Positions 42,972 to 54,089 are shown, numbered from the stretch's first letter. The stretch: 64,000 bases of DNA from Chryseobacterium oranimense (GCF_025244725.1 NZ_CP104203.1:744001-808000), one strand, 5' to 3'. Translations and numbers: made by a program. The notes: generated by a model from the letters alone, not told the origin.

Positions 42972-43274
42972 CGGTTTACTAACAGATTCAACTTAAATTT
43001 TCTACGACATAGTTTTAATAATAAATCCTCTCATTTCCGGGAGGATTTATTGATTGAAAATCCCCAATCAAAGGAATATATCCGTAGAAAATGAAAAGTA
43101 ATATTACCTGATTGGGGGAAACATAAATAGAATTTTTATTATGATCAGTTCATCAAATTGATCGTCTGAATTTTTCTTTACAAATGTGGCCACATTTTTA
43201 CTGAATTGGAAACAGAGCATGTAAGGGATTCAGAATTTCTAACCTCCGATTAAACTCTTCAAGACCGGCTGCTG
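42972..43274. other. Intergenic region with a hairpin and a 16-bp perfect palindrome
   Basis: Holds AATAAATCCTC / GAGGATTTATT (43020-43030 / 43041-43051), a weak bidirectional terminator, and the perfect palindrome AAATGTGGCCACATTT (43182-43197). No frame is supported. Confidence 0.4.
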
Positions 43275-43667
43275 CTACGCTTCTCCAAAAATAAGTTCAG
43301 GAGAATATAGCTTTCTGAACATGATATACGTTACAGAAAGAACGATAAATGCGATTACTGCATCTATAGTGGCAGCAAAACCCAGCACCGCAATCTTAGA
43401 GAAAAATGCGAAAATGATGTCGAAAAACATTCCGGCGAATACCCATTCTTTCAACTTTAGTAAACGGTTGGGAAGAAGAAGAACCAGAATTCCCGACAGT
43501 TTAAATACACCGAGTATATAAATAAAATGAGCCGGATAGCCAAGCTGTTGAGTAATATCCCATACGACAGGATTTTTGGTAAGCTCAAAAAAGCCGCTTG
43601 CTCCGAACCAGATTGACATAAAAATTGCTCCTGACCAGTAAATGATTTTTGTTGTTTTTGTTTTCAT
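43275..43667 (-). CDS. DoxX-like membrane protein
   Basis: 130 aa with four predicted membrane segments and the DoxX/DoxD-like pattern (FGASGFFELTKNP, GYPAHFIYILGVFKLSGILVLL). The family is linked to thiosulphate or quinone redox chemistry and to stress resistance complexes, but many members are uncharacterised. It is in line with a DUF1223 exported protein upstream on the same strand (174-nt gap with a small repeat). Confidence 0.82.
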   Translation of the reverse strand: MKTKTTKIIYWSGAIFMSIWFGASGFFELTKNPVVWDITQQLGYPAHFIYILGVFKLSGILVLLLPNRLLKLKEWVFAGMFFDIIFAFFSKIAVLGFAATIDAVIAFIVLSVTYIMFRKLYSPELIFGEA

Positions 43668-43770
43668 TGTTTTATTATTTAAAATTTTGTTGATTTTTAT
43701 TGAATATTAGTGTTAGAAATGCTGAAACGCAGTTTTCTTTAATAAAGCTATTTTTAAGGTAGTATTTCAC

Positions 43771-43805
43771 CGCCATTGCGAGGAGCGCAGCGACGAAGCA
43801 ATCTC
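43771..43805. repeat. REP-like palindrome
   Basis: The segment around CCATTGCGAGGAGCGCAGCG followed by ACGAAGCAATCTC has ATTGC ... GCAAT ends. It closely matches the CATTGCGAGGA...GAAGCAATC repeat dispersed in many bacteria, here between two minus-strand genes. Confidence 0.65.
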
Positions 43806-43840
43806 AGGTGTTCCTGCGCCTTTGTGTTTTTAAACAAATT

Positions 43841-44617
43841 TCATTGAACTGCTGTTTTCGCAGCACCTGAGATTATTCCGGTTTTCAGATTTTGAATAAA
43901 GCCGATGACTTCCCAGTTTTCGGGAGAAAAATTTTCAGGAAGTTTGAAATTTGTCATTCCTTCAGGGGCATCTTTCAGTGAGATGTTGTTTTGCTGATGA
44001 ACAATCTGCCAATGCTGCAGACGATGACCTTCATTTTCGCCTCCTCCAACCTGAGTGGATGATTTCCTTTCAACCAGGCTGATCAGTAATTTGTTTTGAG
44101 GATCAGTTGCAGCGGTTTTATAATTAACGGTAACAGTTTTCTGTGAAATTTTTGCAGAAAGGTTTACGGAAGTATTTTTAGTATCAAACAGTACATTTTG
44201 AAGAGCGTTTTCTATAGAATTTCTTTCAGAACCTACAAATTCCTCTCTTCCATTCACAACCAGTTGCGGGGTGTAAGTCTGTGACTGGAGAAGGCGGCTG
44301 TACCATTGCTGACGTTGTGAATTTTCAGCACTGCTGAACCGGTCTTTCCATGCCATACGGTTCCAGTAGTCTACGTGATAGGAGAGAATATAAACAGGCC
44401 GGTTCCTGTATTCTTTTTCAATCTGCCCCATCAGCTCATCGGCGGGAGGACAGCTTGAACAGCCTTCGGAAGTGAAAAGCTCCAGAACAGCAAAGCCATT
44501 GTTTTCAGAAGGAAAAACAGGTTTTGTTTCTCTAATCTCCTCTTTCTGTACAAATGCAGAAGCTGCAAGCATTAAAGTGGTAAAAGCACTTACTGTGAAT
44601 AGATTTTTTAGAATCAT
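43841..44617 (-). CDS. DUF1223 exported thioredoxin-like protein
   Basis: 258 aa with a signal peptide (to about residue 22). The DUF1223 core starts VLELFTSEGCSSCPPADELM, a C-x-x-C in a thioredoxin-like fold, and ends before LKTGIISGAAKTAV. The family is periplasmic and of unknown role; the CxxC suggests thiol-disulphide chemistry. It lies upstream of the DoxX gene on the same strand, so both may serve envelope redox. Confidence 0.85.
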   Translation of the reverse strand: MILKNLFTVSAFTTLMLAASAFVQKEEIRETKPVFPSENNGFAVLELFTSEGCSSCPPADELMGQIEKEYRNRPVYILSYHVDYWNRMAWKDRFSSAENSQRQQWYSRLLQSQTYTPQLVVNGREEFVGSERNSIENALQNVLFDTKNTSVNLSAKISQKTVTVNYKTAATDPQNKLLISLVERKSSTQVGGGENEGHRLQHWQIVHQQNNISLKDAPEGMTNFKLPENFSPENWEVIGFIQNLKTGIISGAAKTAVQ

Positions 44618-44736
44618 GTCTTTTAATTTTGATTCAAAAGTAGATTCCTTTTAAGTGCGAAAGAAGATAAAAACGGGTCAGCCGGACAAAAAGCAGGGCG
44701 AACCCGGAAAATATAAAGGTTTAAAATTTGAAAATC

Positions 44737-45498
44737 TTAACGGTCTTCCAGCCAGGTGAAGAAACTATGCGTCTTTTCTTTATTGATCAGGAGTTTCTCA
44801 GGAGTTTCAATAACCAGCTTAACCAGGATTTTACGCTGAAAATAATGCTCCATTTCTTTGATAGCTTTAAAATTCACCAGATACTGACGGTTGATCCTGA
44901 AAAATTGTTTCCCGGAAACCTGTTCTGCAACCTGTCCAAGTGGCTGTGAAAGCTGGAACTGTTCTTTATCAAATGTAACAAGATGGGTAATTTCATTGTG
45001 AATGTAGAAATAGGCAATGTTTTCAGTAGCAATCGTAGTATATTTTTGATTCTTAAAAACCAGGAAGCTGCTTTTGCCTTCGGGCTGGCTGATCTTTTGT
45101 AAAAGAGATTCAATGTCCGGAAGTTCATTTTTCCGGAAGAATTTTCTTAGCTCATCCACCTTTTTCAGAGCTTCTGAAATATCGTCCCGGGAAAAAGGCT
45201 TCAGAATATAATCTATTCCCTTACTTTTGAATGCATCCAGCATATATTGGTCAAAAGCGGTACAGAAGATGATCGGACATGTAATCTCCACTGCTTTCAG
45301 GATTTCAAATGAAAGTCCGTCAGAAAGCTGGATGTCCATAAAGATAAGATCCGGTTGTATATCTTTTGATAAAGCTTCAACGCTGGTCTCAATACTATCA
45401 TACACTCCCAGGATTCTGGATTCAGGTTTTAAATCTGAAATGAGATTCTGGAGGGATTTTGCTGCCCTAAATTCGTCTTCAATGATGATGATATTCAT
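44737..45498 (-). CDS. LytTR response regulator
   Basis: 253 aa. The receiver domain has the phospho-acceptor Asp55 (LIFMDIQLSDG) and the conserved Lys in YILKPFS (about 107). The C-terminal LytTR DNA-binding domain (about 150-250) has the pattern EMEHYFQRKILVKLVIE and SHSFFTWLEDR-like end. It overlaps the histidine kinase gene by 20 nt, so the two form one operon and one two-component system. Target genes are unknown. Confidence 0.92.
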   Translation of the reverse strand: MNIIIIEDEFRAAKSLQNLISDLKPESRILGVYDSIETSVEALSKDIQPDLIFMDIQLSDGLSFEILKAVEITCPIIFCTAFDQYMLDAFKSKGIDYILKPFSRDDISEALKKVDELRKFFRKNELPDIESLLQKISQPEGKSSFLVFKNQKYTTIATENIAYFYIHNEITHLVTFDKEQFQLSQPLGQVAEQVSGKQFFRINRQYLVNFKAIKEMEHYFQRKILVKLVIETPEKLLINKEKTHSFFTWLEDR

Positions 45499-46495
45499 GG
45501 ATCAAAGGTAATTTTATTTGAAAAGTTTTTTCGTCTGAATAAATTTCGATTTCGTGTTCCAGCAGATGACTGAAACGCTTTTTTATATTGTCAAGGCCCA
45601 CCCCTAAAGATTCTTCTGCTGCGATTTTCCTCTGAATAGGATTTTCAATAACAATGCTGTTCTCAGAACTATATATTTTAATGTGTAATGGCTTGCTTTG
45701 AGAGATAATATTGTGCTTGATACAGTTTTCTATCAGAAGCTGCAGGGTAAAAGGAGGGATGAGGGTCTTAAAATCTTCGTTTTTAAGTTCGTCTGTAAAT
45801 AAAATTCCTTCACCAAAACGTGCTTTTTGAAGAAAAAGATAAGCTTCTACGATTTTCATTTCTTCCTGAACTGTGATAAGATCTAGTTTTCTGCTTTCAA
45901 GAGTAAATCTGTAAAAATCAGAAAGTTTAATAATGAAATCCACCGTTTCGGAATCATGGGTTTCTGCCATCGATTTTAACGTATTCAGGCTGTTGAAAAG
46001 GAAATGTGGATTCACCTGCTGTTTCAGTAATTCATATTGGGCACCCAGATTGTCACTTTTCACCTTTTCCAGTTCCAGCTGTACTTGCTGACCTGCATAA
46101 TTATTCTGAAGCAATGTGAGGAACATATAACATACAAGATTGATCAGTATTCCTCTAACCTCGACCATCAGCATGACAGGACCAAAATTAATATGCGACA
46201 GAATAAGCTGTTGGATCCAGGCCAGACCAAACATGATCACCATTCCTGATGCCAGAGCTGTCAGTAAGCTTGAATACGAAATATTCTGTTTCCGTTTGCC
46301 TGTACTTCGGTTTAAGAGATAAATATTGAGGTACCACATAATAATAGAAAATGCTGCAGTGATGGCTGAATTTACTACCGCTTCTTTCCAGTTGAATGCA
46401 TGAGAAGCCAGCTGAGGTACTGAAGATAAAATTCCCAAGAAAAGAGAACTTGTCCAGATGACGGCCGGTGAAATTTTTATTTTTTGCTGCTGCAT
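45479..46495 (-). CDS. LytS-type sensor histidine kinase
   Basis: 338 aa from MQQQKIKISP; an upstream extension of 47 residues is unlikely. Four predicted membrane segments (about 12-30, 40-60, 77-98, 109-130) lack a large outside domain, then a coiled linker and the His_kinase domain with His164 in VNPHFLFNSLNTLKSM. The ATPase part has LLIENCIKHNI (N box) and LGVGLDNIKKRF (G box). It probably senses a membrane-borne signal and phosphorylates the overlapping LytTR regulator. Confidence 0.92.
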   Translation of the reverse strand: MQQQKIKISPAVIWTSSLFLGILSSVPQLASHAFNWKEAVVNSAITAAFSIIMWYLNIYLLNRSTGKRKQNISYSSLLTALASGMVIMFGLAWIQQLILSHINFGPVMLMVEVRGILINLVCYMFLTLLQNNYAGQQVQLELEKVKSDNLGAQYELLKQQVNPHFLFNSLNTLKSMAETHDSETVDFIIKLSDFYRFTLESRKLDLITVQEEMKIVEAYLFLQKARFGEGILFTDELKNEDFKTLIPPFTLQLLIENCIKHNIISQSKPLHIKIYSSENSIVIENPIQRKIAAEESLGVGLDNIKKRFSHLLEHEIEIYSDEKTFQIKLPLIHEYHHH

Positions 46496-46650
46496 AGAAC
46501 AGTGGATTTTAAAAGGTGAAATTATGTTTTTTATTTGTAAAAGAAGGGGTAAATGTGAATAGTCAATGATGAATTCTCTTCGTTTGTGAATTTTATTCGC
46601 TGCGATGAAAATTGACCATTGACTTTGCTTTAGCAAATTTGACCATTCAC

Positions 46651-46692
46651 AAAAATCTCCTGAAGCTGAAAACTCAGCTTCAGGAGATTTTT
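46651..46692 (-). terminator. Terminator of the haem-protein operon
   Basis: A perfect 19-bp stem (AAAAATCTCCTGAAGCTGA and its complement) with a 4-nt loop. Its inner edge touches the stop of the minus-strand lipoprotein gene. Confidence 0.88.
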
Positions 46693-47132
46693 TAAGGTCT
46701 CATAACAGGTTTATAGCTCATGATATATCGGATCCGTTCATTTTTATCAGATAACACAGGTTCTGCAGCCGATGTATTTTGGACCTGATAAGAAACTTTT
46801 CCATCATTGGTAGTCCGAAGTGTTTCTACACTCAGTAATTCACCGGTGATGGTTCCTCCGATATATTGAGGATTGCTATGATATTTCCATGTGACTAATT
46901 TTATGATGGAGCCTTTTTCCAGCTGAGGTTTTTCACCTGATAATGATGCGAGGGCCTGCAGGTTACCGTACAGTGCAGATGAAGTTTCCTTTTTGGTATT
47001 TAATGAGGTGGAAATAAATTTTAAATCTCCAGGATCAAAAACAATACGTTTTAAATCTTTATCCGGTTCATCAATTTTGCAGGCAGTGAATAAAGCAAGG
47101 ATTGACAGAGCGATGAATAGTAGCTTTTTCAT
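46692..47132 (-). CDS. Hypothetical lipoprotein paired with a di-haem protein
   Basis: 146 aa. The lipobox LFTAC gives a lipid-modified Cys near residue 18. The body contains GSIIKLVTWKYHSNPQYIGG and a repeated-strand pattern typical of a small beta-barrel, with an ordered C-terminus (IRYIMSYKPVMRP). No family is recognised. Its start codon overlaps the stop of the haem-binding gene by one base, so the two are translationally coupled and probably act together at the membrane. Confidence 0.75.
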   Translation of the reverse strand: MKKLLFIALSILALFTACKIDEPDKDLKRIVFDPGDLKFISTSLNTKKETSSALYGNLQALASLSGEKPQLEKGSIIKLVTWKYHSNPQYIGGTITGELLSVETLRTTNDGKVSYQVQNTSAAEPVLSDKNERIRYIMSYKPVMRP

Positions 47133-48112
47133 TATTTCTCAAGGTTTTTAATTAATCTTTCAGTGTTGATTTTCATCGGAACGTCAAATAAATAGCCGGT
47201 TTTCTCAGCCAATTGACGATGGCAGGCGATACATGATTCTTTTGCAAATGAGGCAGTTTTTCCGGTGGGGTGAAGGTTATTCCCTGAAAATTTGGCAAAT
47301 CCCCAGCCTTCTGTATCTGTGTATTTGTCAGCATCTTTTACCATAAACTGGGTATTGACAAATTCTCCGGCTCTCACTTCTCCATCTGCCATCTGCTCCT
47401 GCTTCCAGACCGATTTTACGATGATGCTTCCATCCGGCCACGGATGAAAATTCTCTGTTTCAATCGCTTTTACTGCAATGTCATTTCCATAAATGACACG
47501 GATCGAGTGATCGAAAAGTGTACTCATACTGATCACTTTCCAGTTTTTAAAATCATCCGTATACTTTACTCCATTAGGAGAAACCGGAAATTTTGCCGGA
47601 TCAGGGCTGTGATTGGTTTCAAGATGCAGGTGGGAATCTTTTTCTTTTTTTGTTGAACTAAGACTGGATAATGAAAGGGTATATTTTCTGACTGTTCCAA
47701 TATCTTTTGTTGTGATTTTGGCTGAAGGGTGGAGTAAAGTGTATTCATGAAGCGGCATTTTTCCGCTCTGCATCATATTTAAAATAGCATACATTTTTCC
47801 CTGATGTTCGGCTGGTGAATAATTCCATTCTGAAAAGTTTAAAACTTCTTTCGCTCTTTTCACGTCTTTACTCACAGCCCATGAAAGGGGAGCTATTTTA
47901 TCATACCAGCTTAAATTCTGCTCATTGGAATGACAGTTAAAACATGAATTTTCCAGAATGGCAAGAACTTCACGGGGAGCTTCAATTTTTTTTGCAACAG
48001 GTTTTCCTTCGATAGGAGGATTGAAAAGCTGTAAAATGGCAAATACGGCTATTGTCGCCAAAAATACAATGGCGATTGGTTTTATTGTTCTTTTTTTATT
48101 TGCTGAGTCCAT
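47132..48112 (-). CDS. Membrane-anchored di-haem protein (haem-binding domain plus cytochrome P460)
   Basis: 326 aa from ATG 48112. An N-terminal membrane anchor (about residues 10-30) precedes a haem-binding domain with CFNCH (near residue 55) and a C-terminal cytochrome P460 domain containing a second c-type motif CIACH (near 300). In P460-family proteins this domain carries out oxidations of small nitrogen or peroxide substrates; the physiological role of the Bacteroidota fusion is unknown. It is coupled to the lipoprotein gene downstream. Confidence 0.85.
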   Translation of the reverse strand: MDSANKKRTIKPIAIVFLATIAVFAILQLFNPPIEGKPVAKKIEAPREVLAILENSCFNCHSNEQNLSWYDKIAPLSWAVSKDVKRAKEVLNFSEWNYSPAEHQGKMYAILNMMQSGKMPLHEYTLLHPSAKITTKDIGTVRKYTLSLSSLSSTKKEKDSHLHLETNHSPDPAKFPVSPNGVKYTDDFKNWKVISMSTLFDHSIRVIYGNDIAVKAIETENFHPWPDGSIIVKSVWKQEQMADGEVRAGEFVNTQFMVKDADKYTDTEGWGFAKFSGNNLHPTGKTASFAKESCIACHRQLAEKTGYLFDVPMKINTERLIKNLEK

Positions 48113-48278
48113 AACGATATTATTTTTATGGCTCAAAAGTATTGGCTCAAGGAAGATTGTGAAATATAAAGTTGGGCGAACCAGACAAATCAAAAGGTGA
48201 AAATGGAATTTTTAAGGGTAAAAAGAAAGCTGGATGTTAATTATGTTCTGATAAAGCCTCCAGCCTCCTTACTTCCAA

Positions 48279-49025
48279 CTACAGAACCATTCCTCCGTCA
48301 ATGATAATTTCCGTACCTGTTATAAAGCTTGCCAAGTTATTATCTGATAAATACAGTACGGCTTTTGCAACATCTTCCACAGTTCCCATTTTTTTCAAAG
48401 GAATTTGATCAATCAGCCATTCATCAAGTCCTTCCAACGTCTTTTTATCCAGACCTGCCTTAGTCATAATGTTTGTTTTCGTAGGTCCCGGGCTTACCAT
48501 ATTGACACGGATCTTTCTTGGTGCTAGTTCTGCTGCAGCTGTTTTGGCAATTGAATTTAAAGCGGCTTTACTTGCCTGGTAAACCGAACTATTGGGTTTG
48601 TGAGTGGATGCGACAACCGATGATAAAAAAACAACTGAAGCTCCGTTATTTAATAAAGGAATGAATTTGCTTAATGTGAAATAAGCTCCCCGAAAATTGA
48701 TATCCATTACCTGATCGAAATTCTCTGAGCTCATATTTTCAATTGAGCCTAATGTTCCTGTGATTCCTGCATTAATAAACAAGATATCAACTTTTTCAAA
48801 CTGATTTTCGACCTTTGATTTTAAAGATTCAATATCTTCTAATTTTCCCTGATCTGCTACAAACGGGATGGCTCCCAATTCTTCAGCTGCTTTTTCAATA
48901 GCCTCTTTTCTTCTTCCGGTAATAATCACCGTTGCACCTTCTGCTATTAATTCCTTTGCAGCTGCATAGCCAATTCCGCTGTTTCCTCCGGTCACAATGG
49001 CTAGTTTGTTCTTAAATGTATTCAT
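48279..49025 (-). CDS. Short-chain dehydrogenase/reductase (next to HxlR 2)
   Basis: 248 aa classical SDR. The cofactor motif TGGNSGIG starts at residue 13, NAG near 88 and the catalytic YQASK pair (VYQASKAAL) near 152-156; the C-terminal GTEIIIDGGM is typical of 3-ketoacyl-ACP-reductase-like SDRs. It is transcribed away from the second HxlR gene, which probably regulates it. Substrate unknown. Confidence 0.92.
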   Translation of the reverse strand: MNTFKNKLAIVTGGNSGIGYAAAKELIAEGATVIITGRRKEAIEKAAEELGAIPFVADQGKLEDIESLKSKVENQFEKVDILFINAGITGTLGSIENMSSENFDQVMDINFRGAYFTLSKFIPLLNNGASVVFLSSVVASTHKPNSSVYQASKAALNSIAKTAAAELAPRKIRVNMVSPGPTKTNIMTKAGLDKKTLEGLDEWLIDQIPLKKMGTVEDVAKAVLYLSDNNLASFITGTEIIIDGGMVL

Positions 49026-49062
49026 TTCTAAAATTTTTTGACAAAGTTATTTCAAATTGGTA

Positions 49063-49080
49063 TACTTTTGTAATCAGTAT
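49063..49080 (+). promoter_or_regulatory. Combined promoter/operator of HxlR 2
   Basis: TACTTTTGTAATCAGTAT combines a TAnnTTTG box (49063-49070) with a TACT-N9-AGTA inverted repeat. It is 15/18 identical to the segment in front of HxlR 1 (19215-19232). Confidence 0.55.
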
Positions 49081-49102
49081 TATGGAGTATATCAGTATCA
49101 TT

Positions 49103-49114
49103 AATGATATCATT
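49103..49114. promoter_or_regulatory. 12-bp perfect palindrome before HxlR 2
   Basis: AATGATATCATT, 14 nt before the ATG at 49128; a candidate operator in the leader. Confidence 0.4.
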
Positions 49115-49127
49115 TAACTTTACATTT

Positions 49128-49466
49128 ATGGAAAGAGACCAAACCGAAGAACTAAGAGCCCTACAGGATACCCTCTATTTTATTGGAGGAAAATGGAGAA
49201 TTCCTGTGATCAATTCAATCTGTAACGGACACAGACGTTTTCGCGAGATCGAACGTAGTATACCGGGAATTACCACAAGAATGCTTTCAAAAGAGTTAAA
49301 AGATATGGAGCTGAATAAACTGGTCAAACGGAATGTTTACCCCGATACTCCGGTTTTAATAGAATATGAACCTACAGAATACTGCAGGACATTCGGGAAA
49401 ATCATTACAGAGATGATCAATTGGGGAAGGGAGCACAGAAGGGTGATTGTGGAGGATAAAATTTAA
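49128..49466 (+). CDS. HxlR-family transcriptional regulator 2
   Basis: 112 aa from ATG 49128 (an upstream start at 49104 would pass through the palindrome). The HxlR core is present: LYFIGGKWRIPVINSICNG with Cys in the first helix, RFREIERSIPGITTRMLSKELKDME and VLIEYEPTEYCRTFG. It is divergent from the SDR gene. It shares its operator-like motif with HxlR 1, so both may bind similar sequences or respond to related electrophiles. Confidence 0.9.
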   Translation: MERDQTEELRALQDTLYFIGGKWRIPVINSICNGHRRFREIERSIPGITTRMLSKELKDMELNKLVKRNVYPDTPVLIEYEPTEYCRTFGKIITEMINWGREHRRVIVEDKI

Positions 49467-49522
49467 AAAATACATATTCCATAATCTTAAAAAATTCTCT
49501 CCGCATTGAAAGTATTTAATAT

Positions 49523-49552
49523 AAAAAAGCTCCTTAAAAAAGGAGCTTTTTT
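49523..49552. terminator. Bidirectional terminator
   Basis: AAAAAAGCTCCTT / AAGGAGCTTTTTT around AAAA, between convergent hxlR and icd genes. Confidence 0.88.
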
Positions 49553-49574
49553 ATATAATATATTAATTCTGAAA

Positions 49575-51821
<2,247 letters not shown>

Positions 51822-51872
51822 TTAAGAATCACAAATTTACTAAATATGATTGTTTTATGAAGGTATTTTAAA

Positions 51873-51902
51873 TAAAAAAAACTGTCTGATTAAGACAGTC
51901 TG
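51873..51902 (-). terminator. Terminator of the five-repeat protein gene
   Basis: Minus-strand AGACTGTCT / AGACAGT hairpin followed by a run of eight T. Confidence 0.8.
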
Positions 51903-51909
51903 ATAAATA

Positions 51910-52968
51910 TTAATTTGATCCGGAACTTGTAATATATCCTGCAGATGCACTCCCACCGTCTTGTCCATTCCAAGTATTGGTTTTGGCATTAAATACATAA
52001 GTTTTACCTTCAGATGAATTGTAGATAACAAAATTTCCATTTAATCCACTTATATAACCTGTAGAGGAGCTGCCTCCGTTCTGTCCGTTCCATGTATTGG
52101 TTTTGGTATTAAATACATACGTTTTACTTTCCGAAGAATTATAGATAGCAAAATTTCCATTTGAAGCGATTATATACCCTGTGGAAGCACTCCCTCCGTT
52201 TTGTCCACTCCATGTGTTAGTTTTGGCATTAAATACATAAGTTTTACCTTCAGAGGAATTATAAACAGCAAAATTTCCATTTGAAGCGATTATATACCCT
52301 GTGGAAGCACTTCCTCCGTTTTGTCCATTCCATGTGTTTGTTCTGGCATTAAATACATAAGTTTTACCTTCAGAAGAATTATAAACAGCAAAATTTCCGT
52401 TTGAAGGGATTATATATCCTGTAGAAGCACTACCACCGTCTTGCCCACTCCATGTGTTTGTTTTGGTGTTGAATACATACGTTTTACCTTCAGATGAATT
52501 GTAAACAGCAAAATTTGAAAATTTGCTCTCTACAATATCATCATTTAATGAAGACGTGGTAAAATTCATATTAACTTTATCAGCTACTAATGCATAAGGT
52601 ACACTCATCAGCTGATTCACTCCAACATTGGTATAATTACTTCCTCCTGCAGGATCCATTTCTACCTTTACAAATTTCGAATTTGTTCCCCAGTTGATCC
52701 CTGCAAAAGTTCCTGTTGTAGCAGTTCCCTGACCGATATTTAAATTAACCAAACCTTTCGCATTGGTTGTTTTGTTATGGGTTTCCGTATATAAAACATT
52801 TCCAGTTGCACTATTTTCTAAAATACTGATTTTCAAAGCAACGTTTCCGTTAGCAATGGGCGCTCCCGAAGCATTGAAAGCAATCGTCTGATAGCTAAAA
52901 GCCTGCGGAACCTGTGCACTTAAAAATGTTGCAACAAATAATCCTATTGTAGTGTAAAGTTTTTTCAT
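51910..52968 (-). CDS. Secreted protein with five 40-residue repeats
   Basis: 352 aa. A signal peptide (to about residue 19, FLSAQ) is followed by an N-terminal beta domain (FSYQTIAFNASGAP, GLVNLNIGQGTATTG, LMSVPYALVADKV) common in Bacteroidota surface proteins. Then come five tandem repeats of 40 residues (about 150-352), each F(A/V)xYNSSE(G/S)KTYVFNxxTNTW followed by a Gly/Ser-rich spacer. The DNA repeat is 120 bp and well conserved, indicating recent duplication. No T9SS domain is seen here, but the next gene on this strand has one, so both are probably surface components. The role is unknown. Confidence 0.8.
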   Translation of the reverse strand: MKKLYTTIGLFVATFLSAQVPQAFSYQTIAFNASGAPIANGNVALKISILENSATGNVLYTETHNKTTNAKGLVNLNIGQGTATTGTFAGINWGTNSKFVKVEMDPAGGSNYTNVGVNQLMSVPYALVADKVNMNFTTSSLNDDIVESKFSNFAVYNSSEGKTYVFNTKTNTWSGQDGGSASTGYIIPSNGNFAVYNSSEGKTYVFNARTNTWNGQNGGSASTGYIIASNGNFAVYNSSEGKTYVFNAKTNTWSGQNGGSASTGYIIASNGNFAIYNSSESKTYVFNTKTNTWNGQNGGSSSTGYISGLNGNFVIYNSSEGKTYVFNAKTNTWNGQDGGSASAGYITSSGSN

Positions 52969-52978
52969 GTTTATGTTT

Positions 52979-53431
52979 TTAAGGTTTTTTAATGATTTTA
53001 ATAGGTTTGATGTCAGGATTTTTAAATGAAATCATGTAAATCCCGGAATTAAGGCTGCGGAGATCAAGTTTTCCGCTGTCCAGTTTCGCTTTCAAAACAA
53101 GTCTTCCTGCAGTGTCATACACTTCAGCTTCCTCAATTTTTGAATTTGAATTAAGGGTGATGTGAACAAAATCAGCAGTAGGATTGGGATAGATCTTGAC
53201 ATTGTCTTTTTCAAGTTCTTTAACACCCAGAACCTGCAGAACAGACTGGTAAAACATCCCCATAGTTCCTGAATTGGCCTGATTGGGGTCGGTAGGAATT
53301 ACATAGATTTCTCCTACGGAATGCGTGAAATTGGTATCAGAAACTGCCCCGGAATTGATGTTGCCGATTACAGACTGAGCGAAACCAAAAACCGGCACTC
53401 CGAAGAGCAGGAAAGTAATTTTTTTTCGCAT
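52979..53431 (-). CDS. T9SS type A sorting-domain protein
   Basis: 150 aa. After a signal peptide (cleavage near GFAQ) and a short N-terminal part (GNINSGAVSDTNFTHSVGE), the C-terminal ~80 residues are a type A T9SS sorting domain: VKIYPNPTADFVHI, EVYDTAGRLVL and LNSGIYMISF. Substrates of the Bacteroidota type IX secretion system carry this domain and are exported to the surface. The repeat protein lies 10 nt downstream, so the two are one operon and may form one surface structure. Confidence 0.88.
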   Translation of the reverse strand: MRKKITFLLFGVPVFGFAQSVIGNINSGAVSDTNFTHSVGEIYVIPTDPNQANSGTMGMFYQSVLQVLGVKELEKDNVKIYPNPTADFVHITLNSNSKIEEAEVYDTAGRLVLKAKLDSGKLDLRSLNSGIYMISFKNPDIKPIKIIKKP

Positions 53432-53560
53432 AAATGTTATTTTTTTGGATTGCGAATATAATTAAAATTTGTTTCAGGTAAATTATCCGTAATAAAGTTT
53501 TTATTTCTACTTTAAGAATTATTTAACCTTTCCCTGACCTGTAAAGCCCTCTATTTTGAG

Positions 53561-53568
53561 TAAATTTG
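53561..53568 (+). promoter_or_regulatory. Promoter -7 box of tpx
   Basis: TAAATTTG matches TAnnTTTG and lies inside a longer in-frame reading of tpx, so the true start is ATG 53589. Confidence 0.58.
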
Positions 53569-53588
53569 AAAAACTAAAAAATAAAATT

Positions 53589-54089
53589 ATGGCAGCGATT
53601 ACACTTAAAGGAAATCCGGTAAATACAATAGGAACTCTTCCATCAATAGGAACAACTGTAAGAGATTTTGCATTGGTAGATTCCAATCTGAATGTGAAAC
53701 TTCTTTCTGATTTTGACGGTAAAAAGAAAGTGTTCAATATCTTTCCAAGTATTGATACAGGAATTTGTGCCGCTTCTGCAAGAAAATTCAACGAGGAAGC
53801 TTCGAAACTTGATAATACCGTAGTGATCAATGTTTCCAAAGACCTTCCTTTTGCATTGGGAAGATTCTGTGCAGCAGAAGGTTTAAATAATGTAGAAACC
53901 CTTTCAGATTTCAGAAGCAGCTTTGGTGACGATTATGAAGTGACCATTACAGATTCTCCGATGAAAGGGCTGTTAAGCCGTGCAGTAATTGTGACGGATG
54001 AGAACAATAAAGTTGTTTATACAGAACAGGTTTCAGAAATTGCCCAAGAGCCGGACTACAGCGCAGCAATTGATGCCCTGAATAAATAG
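53589..54089 (+). CDS. tpx: Thiol peroxidase (cytosolic)
   Basis: 166 aa from ATG 53589, the normal Tpx length. It reduces H2O2 and alkyl peroxides with thioredoxin. Peroxidatic Cys60 is in SIDTGICAAS and resolving Cys94 in GRFCAAEGLN; both are intact. The N-terminus AAITLKGNPV matches the family, whereas an upstream TTG extension contains the promoter. The exported paralogue is at 31518. Confidence 0.94.
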   Translation: MAAITLKGNPVNTIGTLPSIGTTVRDFALVDSNLNVKLLSDFDGKKKVFNIFPSIDTGICAASARKFNEEASKLDNTVVINVSKDLPFALGRFCAAEGLNNVETLSDFRSSFGDDYEVTITDSPMKGLLSRAVIVTDENNKVVYTEQVSEIAQEPDYSAAIDALNK

